Assembly (NCBI RefSeq): GCF_030316845.1
Contig: NZ_JASZYS010000002.1
Coordinates: 248,001-312,000, forward strand
Length of the DNA: 64,000 nt
DNA from: Variovorax davisae
GTDB taxonomy: Bacteria > Pseudomonadota > Gammaproteobacteria > Burkholderiales > Burkholderiaceae_C
Reading direction: 5' to 3'
The notes beneath the pieces were generated by a model. That model saw only the letters and a program-made list of their open reading frames with translations, was not told the DNA's origin and ran no database searches. Position numbers and translations under genes: made by a program. Positions 27,383 through 35,929 of this stretch are shown one piece after another; the stretch's first letter is position 1, and every line of letters begins with the position of its first letter.

Positions 27383-29512
27383 ATGAAATTTTCTGCCACC
27401 GCCATCGCTTGCCTCCTGTCCGCCGCCTGGTTCCCGGTCCAGGCCCAGGATCCCGCCAGCGGCGCCGCAAGCGCACCGGCGCTGGGCGAGGTCACGGTGT
27501 CCACACCCGCCGGGCCGACGCCCCTGTTCGACGTCGCCGGCTCGGTCGACCGGGTGGAGGGCGCGGACATGCGCGACAGCCGGCTCGGCGTGAACCTGTC
27601 GGAAAGCCTGAGCGGCGTGCCCGGCCTGCAGATCCAGAACCGGCAGAACTACGCCCAGGACCTGCAGATATCGATTCGCGGCTTCGGTGCCCGCTCCACC
27701 TTCGGCGTGCGCGGCGTGCGGCTGTACGTCGACGGCATTCCGGCGACCCTGCCCGACGGCCAGGGCCAGACCTCCAACATCGACATCGGCTCCGTGGACC
27801 ATGTCGAGGTGCTGCGCGGCCCGTTCTCGGCGCTCTACGGCAACTCCTCGGGCGGCGTGGTGCAGTCCTTCACCGAGACCGGCGAGGGACCGCCCAGGCT
27901 CGCCTTCTCGTTGGCGGCCGCCAGCTTCGGCACGACCCGTACCGGGGTCATGGCCAGCGGCTCCTCCGGCGCGGTCGACTACCTCCTGAGCGCCGGGCGC
28001 TTCGAGACCGACGGCTACCGCGACCACAGCGCGGCCGATCGCAACATCGTCAACGGCAAGTTCGGCCTCGCGCTCGACGACGGCAGCCGGCTGACCCTGG
28101 TCGCCAACAGCGTGCACCTGAAAGCGCAGGACCCGCTCGGCCTCACGGCCGACCAGTACGCGCTGAACCGGCGCAGCGCCGCCGTCGCCACGCAGTACGA
28201 CACCCGCAAGAGCGTCGAGCAGACGCAGGCCGGCCTGACCTACGAGCGCCGCCTCGACGGCGACAACGCGCTGCGCATGATGGTCTACGGCGGCGGGCGC
28301 AAGACCTCGCAGTACCAGGCCATCCCGCCCGCCGCGCAGCTGAGCCCGACCAGCGCCGGCGGCGTGATCGGGCTGGAACGCGACTACGGCGGCGCCGACC
28401 TGCGCTGGACCTCGCAGATGCAGCTGGCCGACCGGCCCTTCGAGCTGGTCGCCGGGCTGGAATACAACAAGCTGCGCGAGCACCGCACCGGCTACGAGAA
28501 CTACCTGGGTTCGGTCGCGCGGCCGGTGCTGGGTGTCCAGGGGCGGCTGCGCCGCAACGAGATCAACGAGGTCTACAACCTCGACCCCTATGTGCAGGGC
28601 AGCTGGCGCCTCGCCGAGCGCTGGACGCTCGAAGCCGGTGTGCGCCGCAGCAGCGTGGACTTCGATTCGCAGGACCACTACATCGTCGGCGCCAACGGTA
28701 ACGACAGCGGCAGCGCGCGCTACACCCAGACGCTGCCGGTGGCGTCGCTGCGCTACCAGGCCACGCGCGACCTCGCGCTCTACACCTCGGTGGGCCGCGG
28801 CTTCGAGACGCCGACGCTCAATGAGCTGTCGTACCGTCCCGACGGGCAGGGCGGGCTCAACTTCGCGCTGCAGCCGGCGGTCAACGACAGCGTCGAGGTC
28901 GGCGCCAAGGCGCGGCTGGCGGGCGGCCTGCTGACGGCGGCGCTCTTCAAGACCCGGACCAGCGACGAGATCGTGACCGCGACCAATGTCGGCGGCCGGG
29001 CCACCTTCCAGAACGCCGGACGGACCACGCGCGACGGCTTCGAGCTGGCCTGGCAGCACGAGAGCGAGAACCACTGGCGCACCCAGCTGGCCTACACCTG
29101 GCTCGACGCCCGCTACAGCGACACCTTTTGCACCACGGTCCCGTGCACGGCGGCCGGCCTGGTGCCGGGCGGCAACCGGATTCCGGGCATCGCGCCGCAG
29201 TCGCTGTTCGCTTCCTTCGGCTGGGTGCCGCCGCAGGGCTGGCGCGCCGGCACCGAACTGCGCGCACTCGCCAGCGTCGAGGCCAACGACCGCAACACCG
29301 TGAGCGCGCCCGGCTATGCGGTCGCCGCGCTGTTCGCCGGCTACCTGATGCAGTGGCAGCGCTGGGACCTGAACGCGTTCGCCCGGGTCGACAACCTGTT
29401 CGACCGGCAGTACATCGGCTCGGTGATCGTCAACGAGGGCAATGCCCGCTATTACGAGCCAGCCCCTGGGCGCAACTGGACGATCGGCATGAGTGCGGCG
29501 TATCGTTTCTGA
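27383..29512 (+). CDS. TonB-dependent outer-membrane receptor (FecA-like group)
   Basis: A 709-residue receptor with signal peptide (cleavage near 'VQAQ'), plug domain ('LQIQNRQNYAQDLQISIRG', 'VEVLRGPFSALYGNSSGG') and a barrel ending in 'AAYRF'. The plug region 'LYVDGIPATLPDGQGQ' is typical of a COG4772-type group with unsettled substrates. There is no N-terminal signalling domain, so it does not drive a FecI/FecR system. I find no Fur box in the 84 bp upstream. A CAGAAT box ends 8 nt before the ATG, close to leaderless spacing. The substrate (ferric chelate or another metal complex) is unknown. Confidence 0.9.
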   Translation: MKFSATAIACLLSAAWFPVQAQDPASGAASAPALGEVTVSTPAGPTPLFDVAGSVDRVEGADMRDSRLGVNLSESLSGVPGLQIQNRQNYAQDLQISIRGFGARSTFGVRGVRLYVDGIPATLPDGQGQTSNIDIGSVDHVEVLRGPFSALYGNSSGGVVQSFTETGEGPPRLAFSLAAASFGTTRTGVMASGSSGAVDYLLSAGRFETDGYRDHSAADRNIVNGKFGLALDDGSRLTLVANSVHLKAQDPLGLTADQYALNRRSAAVATQYDTRKSVEQTQAGLTYERRLDGDNALRMMVYGGGRKTSQYQAIPPAAQLSPTSAGGVIGLERDYGGADLRWTSQMQLADRPFELVAGLEYNKLREHRTGYENYLGSVARPVLGVQGRLRRNEINEVYNLDPYVQGSWRLAERWTLEAGVRRSSVDFDSQDHYIVGANGNDSGSARYTQTLPVASLRYQATRDLALYTSVGRGFETPTLNELSYRPDGQGGLNFALQPAVNDSVEVGAKARLAGGLLTAALFKTRTSDEIVTATNVGGRATFQNAGRTTRDGFELAWQHESENHWRTQLAYTWLDARYSDTFCTTVPCTAAGLVPGGNRIPGIAPQSLFASFGWVPPQGWRAGTELRALASVEANDRNTVSAPGYAVAALFAGYLMQWQRWDLNAFARVDNLFDRQYIGSVIVNEGNARYYEPAPGRNWTIGMSAAYRF

Positions 29513-29535
29513 GTTGCGGACTGTGGGAGAAGCCC

Positions 29536-30165
29536 ATGGAATTCAAGGATCGACGCGACGCCGGCCGTGCGCTCGCCAAGGCGCTGCAAGCCTGGCGCGG
29601 GCGGCCTGGTGTCCTGGTGCTGGCGTTGCCGCGCGGCGGCGTGCCGGTGGCCTGGGAAGTCGCCCGCGCGCTCGGCGCGCCGCTCGATGTGCTGGTGGTG
29701 CGCAAGCTGGGTTTTCCGGGGCAGGAAGAATATGCCATGGGCGCCATTGCATCCGGCGGCGTGCGCGTCATGGGCGAGGTGGACGGCGGCTGGCCGGTCT
29801 CGGCACGGGAACTCGAAGCGGTCGTCGCGCGGGAACAGGCCGAACTGGTGCGGCGTGAGCAGCGCTATCGCGCAGGACGACCGCCGCTCGATCTGGCCGG
29901 CCGCGTCCTCATCCTGGTGGACGACGGCCTCGCGACCGGCGCCACGATGAGCGCCGCGGTGCAGGCGGCGCGCGCGGGACGCCCGCAGCGGGTCATCGTC
30001 GCCGTGCCGGTGGCCTCCACCGAGGCGGTGCAAGGGCTGGGCGCGCTGGCCGACGAGGTGGTGTGCCTCTTCACGCCGGAACACTTTCGCGCGGTGGGGC
30101 TCTGGTACCAGGATTTCGGGCAGACCTCCGACGAAGAGGTCTGCCGCCTGCTGGACGCAGGCTGA
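29536..30165 (+). CDS. Phosphoribosyltransferase-fold protein
   Basis: A 209-residue type I PRTase-fold protein. The PRPP-binding loop is 'VLILVDDGLATGATM' (about residues 128-142), and the N-terminal half has 'VLALPRGGVPVAWEVA' and 'DVLVVRKLGFPGQEEYAMGAI', which place it in the group of stand-alone PRTases usually annotated as predicted phosphoribosyltransferase. The base it uses is unknown. The ATG at 29536 is preceded by GGGAGA. It starts 23 bp after the receptor gene and ends 6 bp before the convergent metK stop. Confidence 0.87.
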   Translation: MEFKDRRDAGRALAKALQAWRGRPGVLVLALPRGGVPVAWEVARALGAPLDVLVVRKLGFPGQEEYAMGAIASGGVRVMGEVDGGWPVSARELEAVVAREQAELVRREQRYRAGRPPLDLAGRVLILVDDGLATGATMSAAVQAARAGRPQRVIVAVPVASTEAVQGLGALADEVVCLFTPEHFRAVGLWYQDFGQTSDEEVCRLLDAG

Positions 30166-30171
30166 AGGGCC

Positions 30172-31353
30172 TTACAGGCCGGCGGCCGCGCGCAGCGCTT
30201 GCGCGTTGGCCGTGCTTTCCCAGGTGAACTCGGGCTCTTCGCGGCCGAAGTGGCCGTAGGCCGCGGTCTTGCCGTAGATCGGGCGCAGCAGGTCGAGCAT
30301 CTGGATGATGCCCTTCGGGCGCAGGTCGAAGTGCTCCTGGATCAGCGCCGCGATCTTCTCGTCGGGAATGACGCCGGTGCCTTCGGTGTAGACCGTCACG
30401 TTCATCGGCTTGGCGACGCCGATCGCGTAGGCGACCTGGATCTGGCACTGGCGCGCCAGGCCGGCGGCGACGATGTTCTTGGCCACGTAGCGTGCGGCGT
30501 AGGCGGCCGAGCGGTCGACCTTGCTCGGGTCCTTGCCCGAGAACGCGCCGCCGCCGTGCGGGCAGGCGCCGCCGTAGGTGTCGACGATGATCTTGCGGCC
30601 GGTCAGGCCGCAGTCGCCCTGCGGGCCGCCGATGACGAAACGGCCGGTCGGGTTGATCAGGTAGCGCGTGTCCTTGATCCACTCCTTGGGCAGCACGGGC
30701 TTGATGATCTCCTCGATCACGGCTTCGACGAACGAGGCCTTCATCTTGGTCGACGTCTCGCTCTGGTCGGGGTGGTGCTGGGTCGAGAGCACCACGGTGT
30801 CGATGCTATGCGGCTTGCCGTCGACATAGCGCATCGTCACCTGGCTCTTGGCGTCGGGACGCAGGAACGGCAGGCGGCCGTCCTTGCGCAGCTGGGCCTG
30901 GCGCTCGACCAGGCGGTGCGCGTAGTAGATCGGCGCGGGCATCAGCTCGGGCGTCTCGTCGCAGGCGTAGCCGAACATCAGGCCCTGGTCGCCGGCGCCG
31001 GTGTTGAGGTGGTCGTCGCTCGCATGGTCGACGCCCTGGGCGATGTCGTTCGACTGCTTGTCGTAGCAGACCATCACCGCGCAGCCCTTGTAGTCGATGC
31101 CGTAGTCGGTGTTGTCGTAGCCGATGCGCTTGATGGTGTCGCGCGCCACCTGGATGTAGTCGACGTGCGCATTGGTCGTGATCTCGCCCGCGAGCACCAC
31201 CAGGCCGGTGTTGGTCAGCGTCTCGGCGGCCACGCGCGAGCGCGGGTCCTGTTCGAAGATCGCGTCGAGGATCGCGTCCGAGATCTGGTCGGCCACCTTG
31301 TCGGGGTGGCCTTCGGAGACGGATTCGGAAGTGAAGAGGAAATCGTTCGCCAT
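30172..31353 (-). CDS. metK: S-adenosylmethionine synthetase
   Basis: A 393-residue cytosolic enzyme that makes S-adenosylmethionine from methionine and ATP. It shows '[17 protein letters not shown]' at the N-terminus, the hexapeptide-like '[16 protein letters not shown]' and the glycine-rich '[19 protein letters not shown]'. The length is normal. GGAG stands 10 nt upstream of the ATG, but lies in a leader region that can base-pair (see 31354-31487). The gene is divergent from two lipid A acyltransferases and convergent with the phosphoribosyltransferase. Confidence 0.98.
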   Translation of the reverse strand: MANDFLFTSESVSEGHPDKVADQISDAILDAIFEQDPRSRVAAETLTNTGLVVLAGEITTNAHVDYIQVARDTIKRIGYDNTDYGIDYKGCAVMVCYDKQSNDIAQGVDHASDDHLNTGAGDQGLMFGYACDETPELMPAPIYYAHRLVERQAQLRKDGRLPFLRPDAKSQVTMRYVDGKPHSIDTVVLSTQHHPDQSETSTKMKASFVEAVIEEIIKPVLPKEWIKDTRYLINPTGRFVIGGPQGDCGLTGRKIIVDTYGGACPHGGGAFSGKDPSKVDRSAAYAARYVAKNIVAAGLARQCQIQVAYAIGVAKPMNVTVYTEGTGVIPDEKIAALIQEHFDLRPKGIIQMLDLLRPIYGKTAAYGHFGREEPEFTWESTANAQALRAAAGL

Positions 31354-31487
31354 GTGTTTCTAACTCCGTAGCAGCAGGTCAATTGGCGCGTTGCCAACCC
31401 GTTTCGGAGCTCTGGCGAACGCTTTAGCAGTGGTGTTTAACGTCGCCCTGCAAGTAGTTCCATAACTCAGCGACAATTTGCATTCTA
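31354..31487 (-). promoter_or_regulatory. metK promoter and structured 5' leader
   Basis: On the minus strand a TAGAAT -10 (31487-31482) implies a start near 31475 and a leader of about 120 nt. Close to the start codon, AGCTCCG (31411-31405) can pair with CGGAGTT (31368-31362), a 7-bp helix with one G-U pair that includes the GGAG ribosome-binding site. Inside it, GGTTGGC-AACGC-GCCAATT (31399-31381) forms a second hairpin. This would hide the ribosome-binding site of a SAM-synthesis gene, as a translational riboswitch would. It does not match a SAM or SAH riboswitch consensus that I can recall. Confidence 0.45.
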
Positions 31488-31539
31488 TCCGAGCCGCGCT
31501 GTACCCTGCGCGCGCGTCCTTGTCCATCCCCATGTTTCG

Positions 31540-32418
31540 ATGATTGCCTTGTTCAGATTGCTCGCCCGTGTTCCGCTGCCCGTGATGCATGCGGTCGGCG
31601 GCTGGTTGGGCTGGCTGGTCTGGTGGTTCGCACCCGACTACCGCCGCCGTTTCCGGGAGAACGCCGAGGCGGCGGGCTTCACGCCGGCGCAGTACCGTCC
31701 CGCGATCGCCGCCGCCGGCGCCATGGTCGGCGAGCTGCCCTGGGTCTGGGCCCGTCCGCGCGACGAGAGCCTGCTGCCGCACATCGTGCGCTGGGACGGC
31801 ATCGAGGCCTTCGAGGCCGCGCTGGCGGCGCGCAAGGGCGTGATCCTGGTGTCGCCGCACCTCGGCAGCTGGGAAACCTTCGGCCAGGCGGTGGGCGAGC
31901 GTTTCTTCAAGGACTACGGCCCGATCACGGCGCTGTTCCGGCCGGCACGCAAGAAATTCATGGCCGACCTGATCGCCGGCTCGCGCGACCGGCCCGGGCT
32001 GCAGACCCTCCCGACCACCGTCTCCGGCGTGCGCGGCCTGATCCGCACGCTGCGCGGCGGCGGCTACACCGGCCTGCTGCCCGACCAGGTGCCGCCGCTG
32101 GGGCAGGGGGTCTGGGCGCCGTTCCTGGGCCGGCCGGCCTACACCATGACGTTGCTGCCGCGCCTGGCGCAGCAGACCGGCGCCCGGGTGTTCCTGGGCG
32201 TCTGCGAGCGGCTGCCGCGCGGCGCCGGCTACGCGATCCGTTTCGTGCCCTTCGACGGCACCGCGATGAGCGACCCCCAGGCCACACCGGAGGCCGCCGC
32301 CACCGCCATGAACGAAGGCATCGAGAAGCTGATCCGCGCCCTGCCGGGCCAGTACGTCTGGGACTACGCCCGCTACAAGCAGCCGCGCGCCGAGGCGGCG
32401 GTGGGGGCGGCGACATGA
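31540..32418 (+). CDS. Lipid A biosynthesis lauroyl/myristoyl acyltransferase (LpxL/HtrB family)
   Basis: A 292-residue inner-membrane acyltransferase that adds a secondary fatty acid to lipid A from acyl-ACP. The N-terminus is hydrophobic. The catalytic HX4E motif is 'HLGSWE', followed by 'ITALFRPARKKFM' and the conserved Arg/Asp region 'GGYTGLLPDQVPP'. 'YVWDYARYK' near the end is a family mark ('Y.W...R.K'). It overlaps the following homologue by ATGA at 32415-32418. Its role as LpxL or LpxM cannot be assigned by eye. Confidence 0.92.
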   Translation: MIALFRLLARVPLPVMHAVGGWLGWLVWWFAPDYRRRFRENAEAAGFTPAQYRPAIAAAGAMVGELPWVWARPRDESLLPHIVRWDGIEAFEAALAARKGVILVSPHLGSWETFGQAVGERFFKDYGPITALFRPARKKFMADLIAGSRDRPGLQTLPTTVSGVRGLIRTLRGGGYTGLLPDQVPPLGQGVWAPFLGRPAYTMTLLPRLAQQTGARVFLGVCERLPRGAGYAIRFVPFDGTAMSDPQATPEAAATAMNEGIEKLIRALPGQYVWDYARYKQPRAEAAVGAAT

Positions 32419-33302
32419 GCAAGCTCACTTCCAAGCTCGGCATCGGCTTCATGCGTGCACTGGCGCATGTGCCATTCCCCCTGGTGCGCGGCTTCGGCGC
32501 GGTGCTCGGGCGCGTGCTGCACGTGCTCGCGGTGCCGCGGCGGCGCGTGGTCGACACCAACCTGGCGCTGTGTTTTCCGGCCAAGTCGGCGGCCGAACGA
32601 CGCCGCATGGCGCGTCAGACCTTCGTCTACGTGGCGCAGTCCTGGTTCGACCGCAGCTGGCTCTGGCATGCGCCCGAAGCGGTGGTGGCGCGCCGCCTCA
32701 AGGTGGTGGGCACGGCCGACGTGATCGAGGAGATCGCGCACGGCCACGAACCGATGATCCTGTTCGCGCCGCATTTCTACGGGCTCGATGCGGCCGCCAC
32801 GGCGCTCACCATGCACACCGACCGGCCGTCGACCACCATCTACACCACGCAGCGCGATCCGATGGTCGACCAGTGGGTCAGCGAGGGCCGCAAGCGCTTC
32901 GGCAACGTGATCACGCTGAACCGGGTCGACGGCATCAAGCCGATCGTCGCCGGCCTGCGCAAGGGCGGCCTGCTGTACCTGTTGCCGGACATGGACTTCG
33001 GCCGCGACCAGACGGTGTTCGTGCCCTTCTACGGCGTGCAGGCCGCCACCGTGCCCTCGCTGTCGCGCTTCGCCCGGCTGGGGCGGGCCAAGGTGGTGCC
33101 GGTGGTCTCGAAGCTCACCCGCGACGGCTACGAGATCGAGGTGCTGCCGGCCTGGGAGGACTTCCCGAGCGAGGACGCGGTGGCCGATACCGCCCTCATG
33201 AACCAGCGCCTGCAGGGCTACATCGACACCATGCCGTCGCAGTACTACTGGGTGCATCGGCGCTTCAAGACCCGGCCAGAGGGCGAGAAACCGGTGTACT
33301 AG
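32415..33302 (+). CDS. Second lipid A acyltransferase (LpxL/LpxM family)
   Basis: A 295-residue homologue of the preceding gene. It carries the HX4D form of the catalytic motif ('HFYGLD') and the later 'GGLLYLLPDMDFG' and 'YYWVHRRFKTRPEGE', the last typical of LpxL-type enzymes. The ATG overlaps the upstream stop, so both enzymes are made together, presumably adding two secondary acyl chains in turn. I chose the ATG at 32415; the longer open frame before it lies inside the first gene. A terminator follows at 33312-33351. Confidence 0.92.
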   Translation: MSKLTSKLGIGFMRALAHVPFPLVRGFGAVLGRVLHVLAVPRRRVVDTNLALCFPAKSAAERRRMARQTFVYVAQSWFDRSWLWHAPEAVVARRLKVVGTADVIEEIAHGHEPMILFAPHFYGLDAAATALTMHTDRPSTTIYTTQRDPMVDQWVSEGRKRFGNVITLNRVDGIKPIVAGLRKGGLLYLLPDMDFGRDQTVFVPFYGVQAATVPSLSRFARLGRAKVVPVVSKLTRDGYEIEVLPAWEDFPSEDAVADTALMNQRLQGYIDTMPSQYYWVHRRFKTRPEGEKPVY

Positions 33303-33311
33303 GACTTTGCG

Positions 33312-33351
33312 GGACAGACCAGGAAACTGCGCAGCAGTTTTTGCTCTGTCC
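33312..33351. terminator. Convergent-gene terminator (nested hairpin)
   Basis: An outer stem GGACAGA (33312-33318) / TCTGTCC (33345-33351) encloses an inner stem AAACTGC (33324-33330) / GCAGTTT (33334-33340). T-residues follow the inner stem and A-residues precede it, so it can act on both strands between the acyltransferase and hydrolase genes. Confidence 0.7.
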
Positions 33352-33359
33352 TCGACCGA

Positions 33360-34271
33360 CTAGGAGTGGCGCAGGAAGGCCTCGATCTCGCCGGCGACGA
33401 ACTTGGGCTGCTCGTGCACCACCCAGTGCGTGGCGCCCGGCACCCGGATGATCTCGAGCTTCGGCACGTAGCCCTCCAGGCCTTCCAGCAGCCCGGGCAG
33501 CAGTGCCTTGTCGTCGAGCGCCCACAGGACCAGGGTGGGCGCGGCGACCGTGAGCTTGTCGTGGGGCATGTCCGGCATCGCGGGCGCCGGCTGGCCGGAC
33601 ATGGCCGGCTTCAGCGGCGTGACGCGATAAAGGTTGCAGGCGCCCGTGAGGCCCGCGTCCCAGACCTCGCGGTACTGGTCCTTGACCGCGTCGGTGAGCC
33701 AGCCGAAGCCATCGGCGCCGGCCTTCATGCCGAGGAACATGGGCCACATGCGGCGGTAGTCGTCGGCCGCCAGCAGCGCCTCGGCATCCGGCCGGGCCAG
33801 GAAGTTCATGTAGGCGCTGGCGGCCTGCTGATCCGGGTTGTTCCGCAGCTCGCGTGCGAAGGTGCCGGGATGCGGCGAGTTGATGATCACCAGGCGTCCC
33901 AGCCGGTCGCCGTGCCGGTTGCCGAAGCCCCAGCCGAAGGCGCCCCCCCAGTCGTGCGCCACCAGCACCTCGATGCGGCCGGCCGGGTCCTCGCTGGCCG
34001 CGAGTTCGGCGAGGTCCTGCACCAGGAGGTGGGCGCGGTAGGCCGAGACCTCGGTGGGGGCGCTGGACCGTTCGAAGCCGCGCAGGTTCGGTGCGATGCA
34101 GCGGAAGCCGCCGTGCTCGGGCGCGGCGAAGTGCTCGAGCAGCGCGTCCCAGATGAACGCGGCCTCGGGAAAACCGTGCAGGAACACCATCAGCGGCCGG
34201 CCGGGGGCGCCGGCCGCACGGCAGCTCAGGGTGGTGCCGTTCGGCAGGGCGCGGGCGAAAGTCTCGATCAC
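33360..34271 (-). CDS. Alpha/beta-fold hydrolase, epoxide hydrolase-like
   Basis: A 303-residue hydrolase. The nucleophile elbow is 'AHDWGG', so Asp rather than Ser attacks, as in epoxide hydrolases and haloalkane/haloacetate dehalogenases. The oxyanion motif 'HGFPE' precedes it, the acid is probably Asp in 'LWALDDKALL', and the base is His in 'GATHWVVHEQP'. A cap domain sits in the middle; Tyr residues there ('SAYMNFLARP', 'DDYRRMW') could activate an epoxide. It has no signal peptide. The natural substrate is unknown. It is convergent with the lipid A genes and lies 49 bp upstream of... engB's stop on the same strand order, i.e. it follows engB in transcription. Confidence 0.88.
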   Translation of the reverse strand: MIETFARALPNGTTLSCRAAGAPGRPLMVFLHGFPEAAFIWDALLEHFAAPEHGGFRCIAPNLRGFERSSAPTEVSAYRAHLLVQDLAELAASEDPAGRIEVLVAHDWGGAFGWGFGNRHGDRLGRLVIINSPHPGTFARELRNNPDQQAASAYMNFLARPDAEALLAADDYRRMWPMFLGMKAGADGFGWLTDAVKDQYREVWDAGLTGACNLYRVTPLKPAMSGQPAPAMPDMPHDKLTVAAPTLVLWALDDKALLPGLLEGLEGYVPKLEIIRVPGATHWVVHEQPKFVAGEIEAFLRHS

Positions 34272-34320
34272 AGGCGGTCTCCTTCGTTGTCCATGCGGCG
34301 AGAAGGCGCCAGCGCCGGGG

Positions 34321-35079
34321 TCAGGGCTGCTCGTCGATGGGGGCTTGCTCGGGTGGCGGCTCGGAAGGTGGCGCGGGCTGCCCGTCCTCCGGATGCGCCC
34401 AGCGCCACAGCAGCTCGGCCGCCTCGTCCACGCCGTGCTGCTTCAGGGCCGAGAACAGTTTGACCTCGCCGCCGCCGGCCTGCAGTCGCGCAATCGACAG
34501 CGCCTTGGCGCCGTCCGAGCGCGTCAGCTTGTCCGACTTGGTCAGCAGCACCAGGAACTTGAGCCCCTGCTCGACCCGCGGCCGGATCACGTCGAGCAGG
34601 ATGTCGTCGAGCTCGGTCAGGCCGTGGCGCGGATCGCACATCAGCACCACGCCGCGCAGGTTCGGACGGGTCATCAGGTAGTTGCCCATCACGCGCTGCC
34701 AGCGCAGCTTGGCCTCCTTCGGCACGGCCGCATAGCCGTAGCCGGGCAGGTCGGCGAGCACCGCGTCGTCGACCTTCTGCTTGCCGACGCCGAACAGGTT
34801 GATGTGCTGGGTGCGGCCCGGCGTCTTCGAGGCGAAGGCCAGCCGGGTCTGCTGGGTCAGGGTGTTGATGGCGGTCGACTTGCCGGCATTCGAGCGGCCG
34901 ACGAAGGCGATCTCGGGCAGGTCGAAGGTCGGCAGATGCTCGAGCTGGGGCGCGCTCGTGAGGAAGTGGGCGGTGTGCAGCCAGCCGCGCGCCACGCGGG
35001 CGCGTTCGGCCGCCTGGGGGTCGACGGCGGTCGCTTTGCGGGAGTAGCTGGCGGCGGGCTTCCGCGGCGGGGTGGTCAT
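34321..35079 (-). CDS. engB: Ribosome biogenesis GTPase YsxC/EngB (YihA)
   Basis: A 252-residue TRAFAC GTPase needed for large ribosomal subunit assembly. G1 is 'GRSNAGKST', G3 'DLPGYG', G4 'TKSD', G5 'FSA'. The C-terminus is extended by a Pro/Glu-rich tail ('PAPPSEPPPEQAPIDEQP') beyond the usual family end. I took the ATG at 35079; the open frame continues upstream without family similarity and across the cytochrome gene on the other strand. It is divergent from the cytochrome c4 gene with a 70-bp gap that holds overlapping promoters. Confidence 0.95.
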   Translation of the reverse strand: MTTPPRKPAASYSRKATAVDPQAAERARVARGWLHTAHFLTSAPQLEHLPTFDLPEIAFVGRSNAGKSTAINTLTQQTRLAFASKTPGRTQHINLFGVGKQKVDDAVLADLPGYGYAAVPKEAKLRWQRVMGNYLMTRPNLRGVVLMCDPRHGLTELDDILLDVIRPRVEQGLKFLVLLTKSDKLTRSDGAKALSIARLQAGGGEVKLFSALKQHGVDEAAELLWRWAHPEDGQPAPPSEPPPEQAPIDEQP

Positions 35080-35104
35080 CGATGGGCTTTCGGTACGGGG
35101 CGCC

Positions 35105-35114
35105 ATTGTAGAAT
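35105..35114. promoter_or_regulatory. Overlapping divergent -10 boxes for engB and cytochrome c4
   Basis: ATTGTA (35105-35110) reads TACAAT on the minus strand toward engB, and TAGAAT (35109-35114) points to the cytochrome gene; the two share 2 bp. The -35 regions are weak on both sides. If both are used, polymerase cannot occupy both at once. Confidence 0.35.
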
Positions 35115-35149
35115 CGCCGGGTTTTGCGCCATAAATCCAAGCCCCCGAT

Positions 35150-35824
35150 ATGAAGTTGTTTGCCAAATTTCTGCTTGCAGCCCTGTTGGGCGCCGCCGCC
35201 AGTGCCAGCTTCGCGGCTGACGAGCCCGCTGCAAAGCCGGCTGCCGAGGCGCCCGCCAAGGCACCGAAGCCCGACCCCGCCAAGGGCGACACGGTCTTCA
35301 ATGCCACGCCGGCCAACAGCCAGAGCTGCGCCTCGTGCCACAACGCGGACGGAAATTCGGCCATCGCGGCGAACCCCAAGCTGGCGCAACAGCATCCCGA
35401 ATACATCCTCAAGCAGCTGCAGGACTTCAAGTCCGGCAAGCGCAAGAGCGCGATCATGAAGCCCATGGCCGCCGCCCTGTCGGACGAGGACATGCGCAAC
35501 ATCGCCTGGTTCGTGGCCTCGAAGAAGATCAAGCCGGGCTTCGCCAAGGAGAAGGACCTGGTCGGCCTGGGCGAGCGCATCTTCCGCGGCGGCATCGCCG
35601 ATCGCCAGATCCCGGCCTGCGCCGGCTGCCACAGCCCGAACGGCGCCGGCATCCCGGTCCAGTACCCGCGCCTGGGCGGCCAGCACGCCGAGTACACCGC
35701 GCAGCAGCTGACCCTGTTCCGCGAAGGCACCCGCCTCAATTCGACGGTCATGACCGGGGTGGCGGCCAAGCTCAGCAACAAGGAAATCACCGCAGTCGCC
35801 GACTACATCGCCGGCCTGCGCTGA
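35150..35824 (+). CDS. Diheme cytochrome c4-type protein
   Basis: A 224-residue periplasmic electron carrier. The signal peptide ends near 'SFAAD' (residue 22-24), followed by an Ala/Pro/Lys-rich linker. Two c-type heme sites are present: C60-A-S-C63-H64 and C157-A-G-C160-H161. Met residues around 103-106 and in 'STVMTGVAAKL' are candidates for the sixth ligands. Two similar halves define cytochrome c4, which passes electrons from the bc1 complex to terminal oxidases. It lies upstream of resB-ccsB, which attach heme to such proteins, but a strong terminator separates them. Confidence 0.93.
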   Translation: MKLFAKFLLAALLGAAASASFAADEPAAKPAAEAPAKAPKPDPAKGDTVFNATPANSQSCASCHNADGNSAIAANPKLAQQHPEYILKQLQDFKSGKRKSAIMKPMAAALSDEDMRNIAWFVASKKIKPGFAKEKDLVGLGERIFRGGIADRQIPACAGCHSPNGAGIPVQYPRLGGQHAEYTAQQLTLFREGTRLNSTVMTGVAAKLSNKEITAVADYIAGLR

Positions 35825-35869
35825 ACGCCGGGCGCTCCCGCCTGAACCAACCGCCCATAACAAACTCCT

Positions 35870-35911
35870 AACAAGGCGGGTCCATCCGGCAGGATGGCCC
35901 GCCTTGTTTGC
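35870..35911 (+). terminator. Rho-independent terminator after cytochrome c4
   Basis: AACAAGGCGGG-T-CCATCC (35870-35887), loop GGCA, and GGATGG-C-CCGCCTTGTT (35892-35908) make a long stem with a single T-C mismatch, followed by T-rich sequence. It ends only about 20 nt before the resB start. Confidence 0.9.
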
Positions 35912-35929
35912 TTTCCACGCCTCGCACCG

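Noticed and set aside
30165..30180. Terminator between the phosphoribosyltransferase and metK (GGCCT-TAC-AGGCC)
   Set aside because: Only 5 bp of stem and no T-run; too weak to list as a terminator.
31354..31487. Known SAH or SAM-II riboswitch upstream of metK
   Set aside because: The leader folds, but I cannot align the conserved core bases of those classes; kept only as an unclassified candidate.
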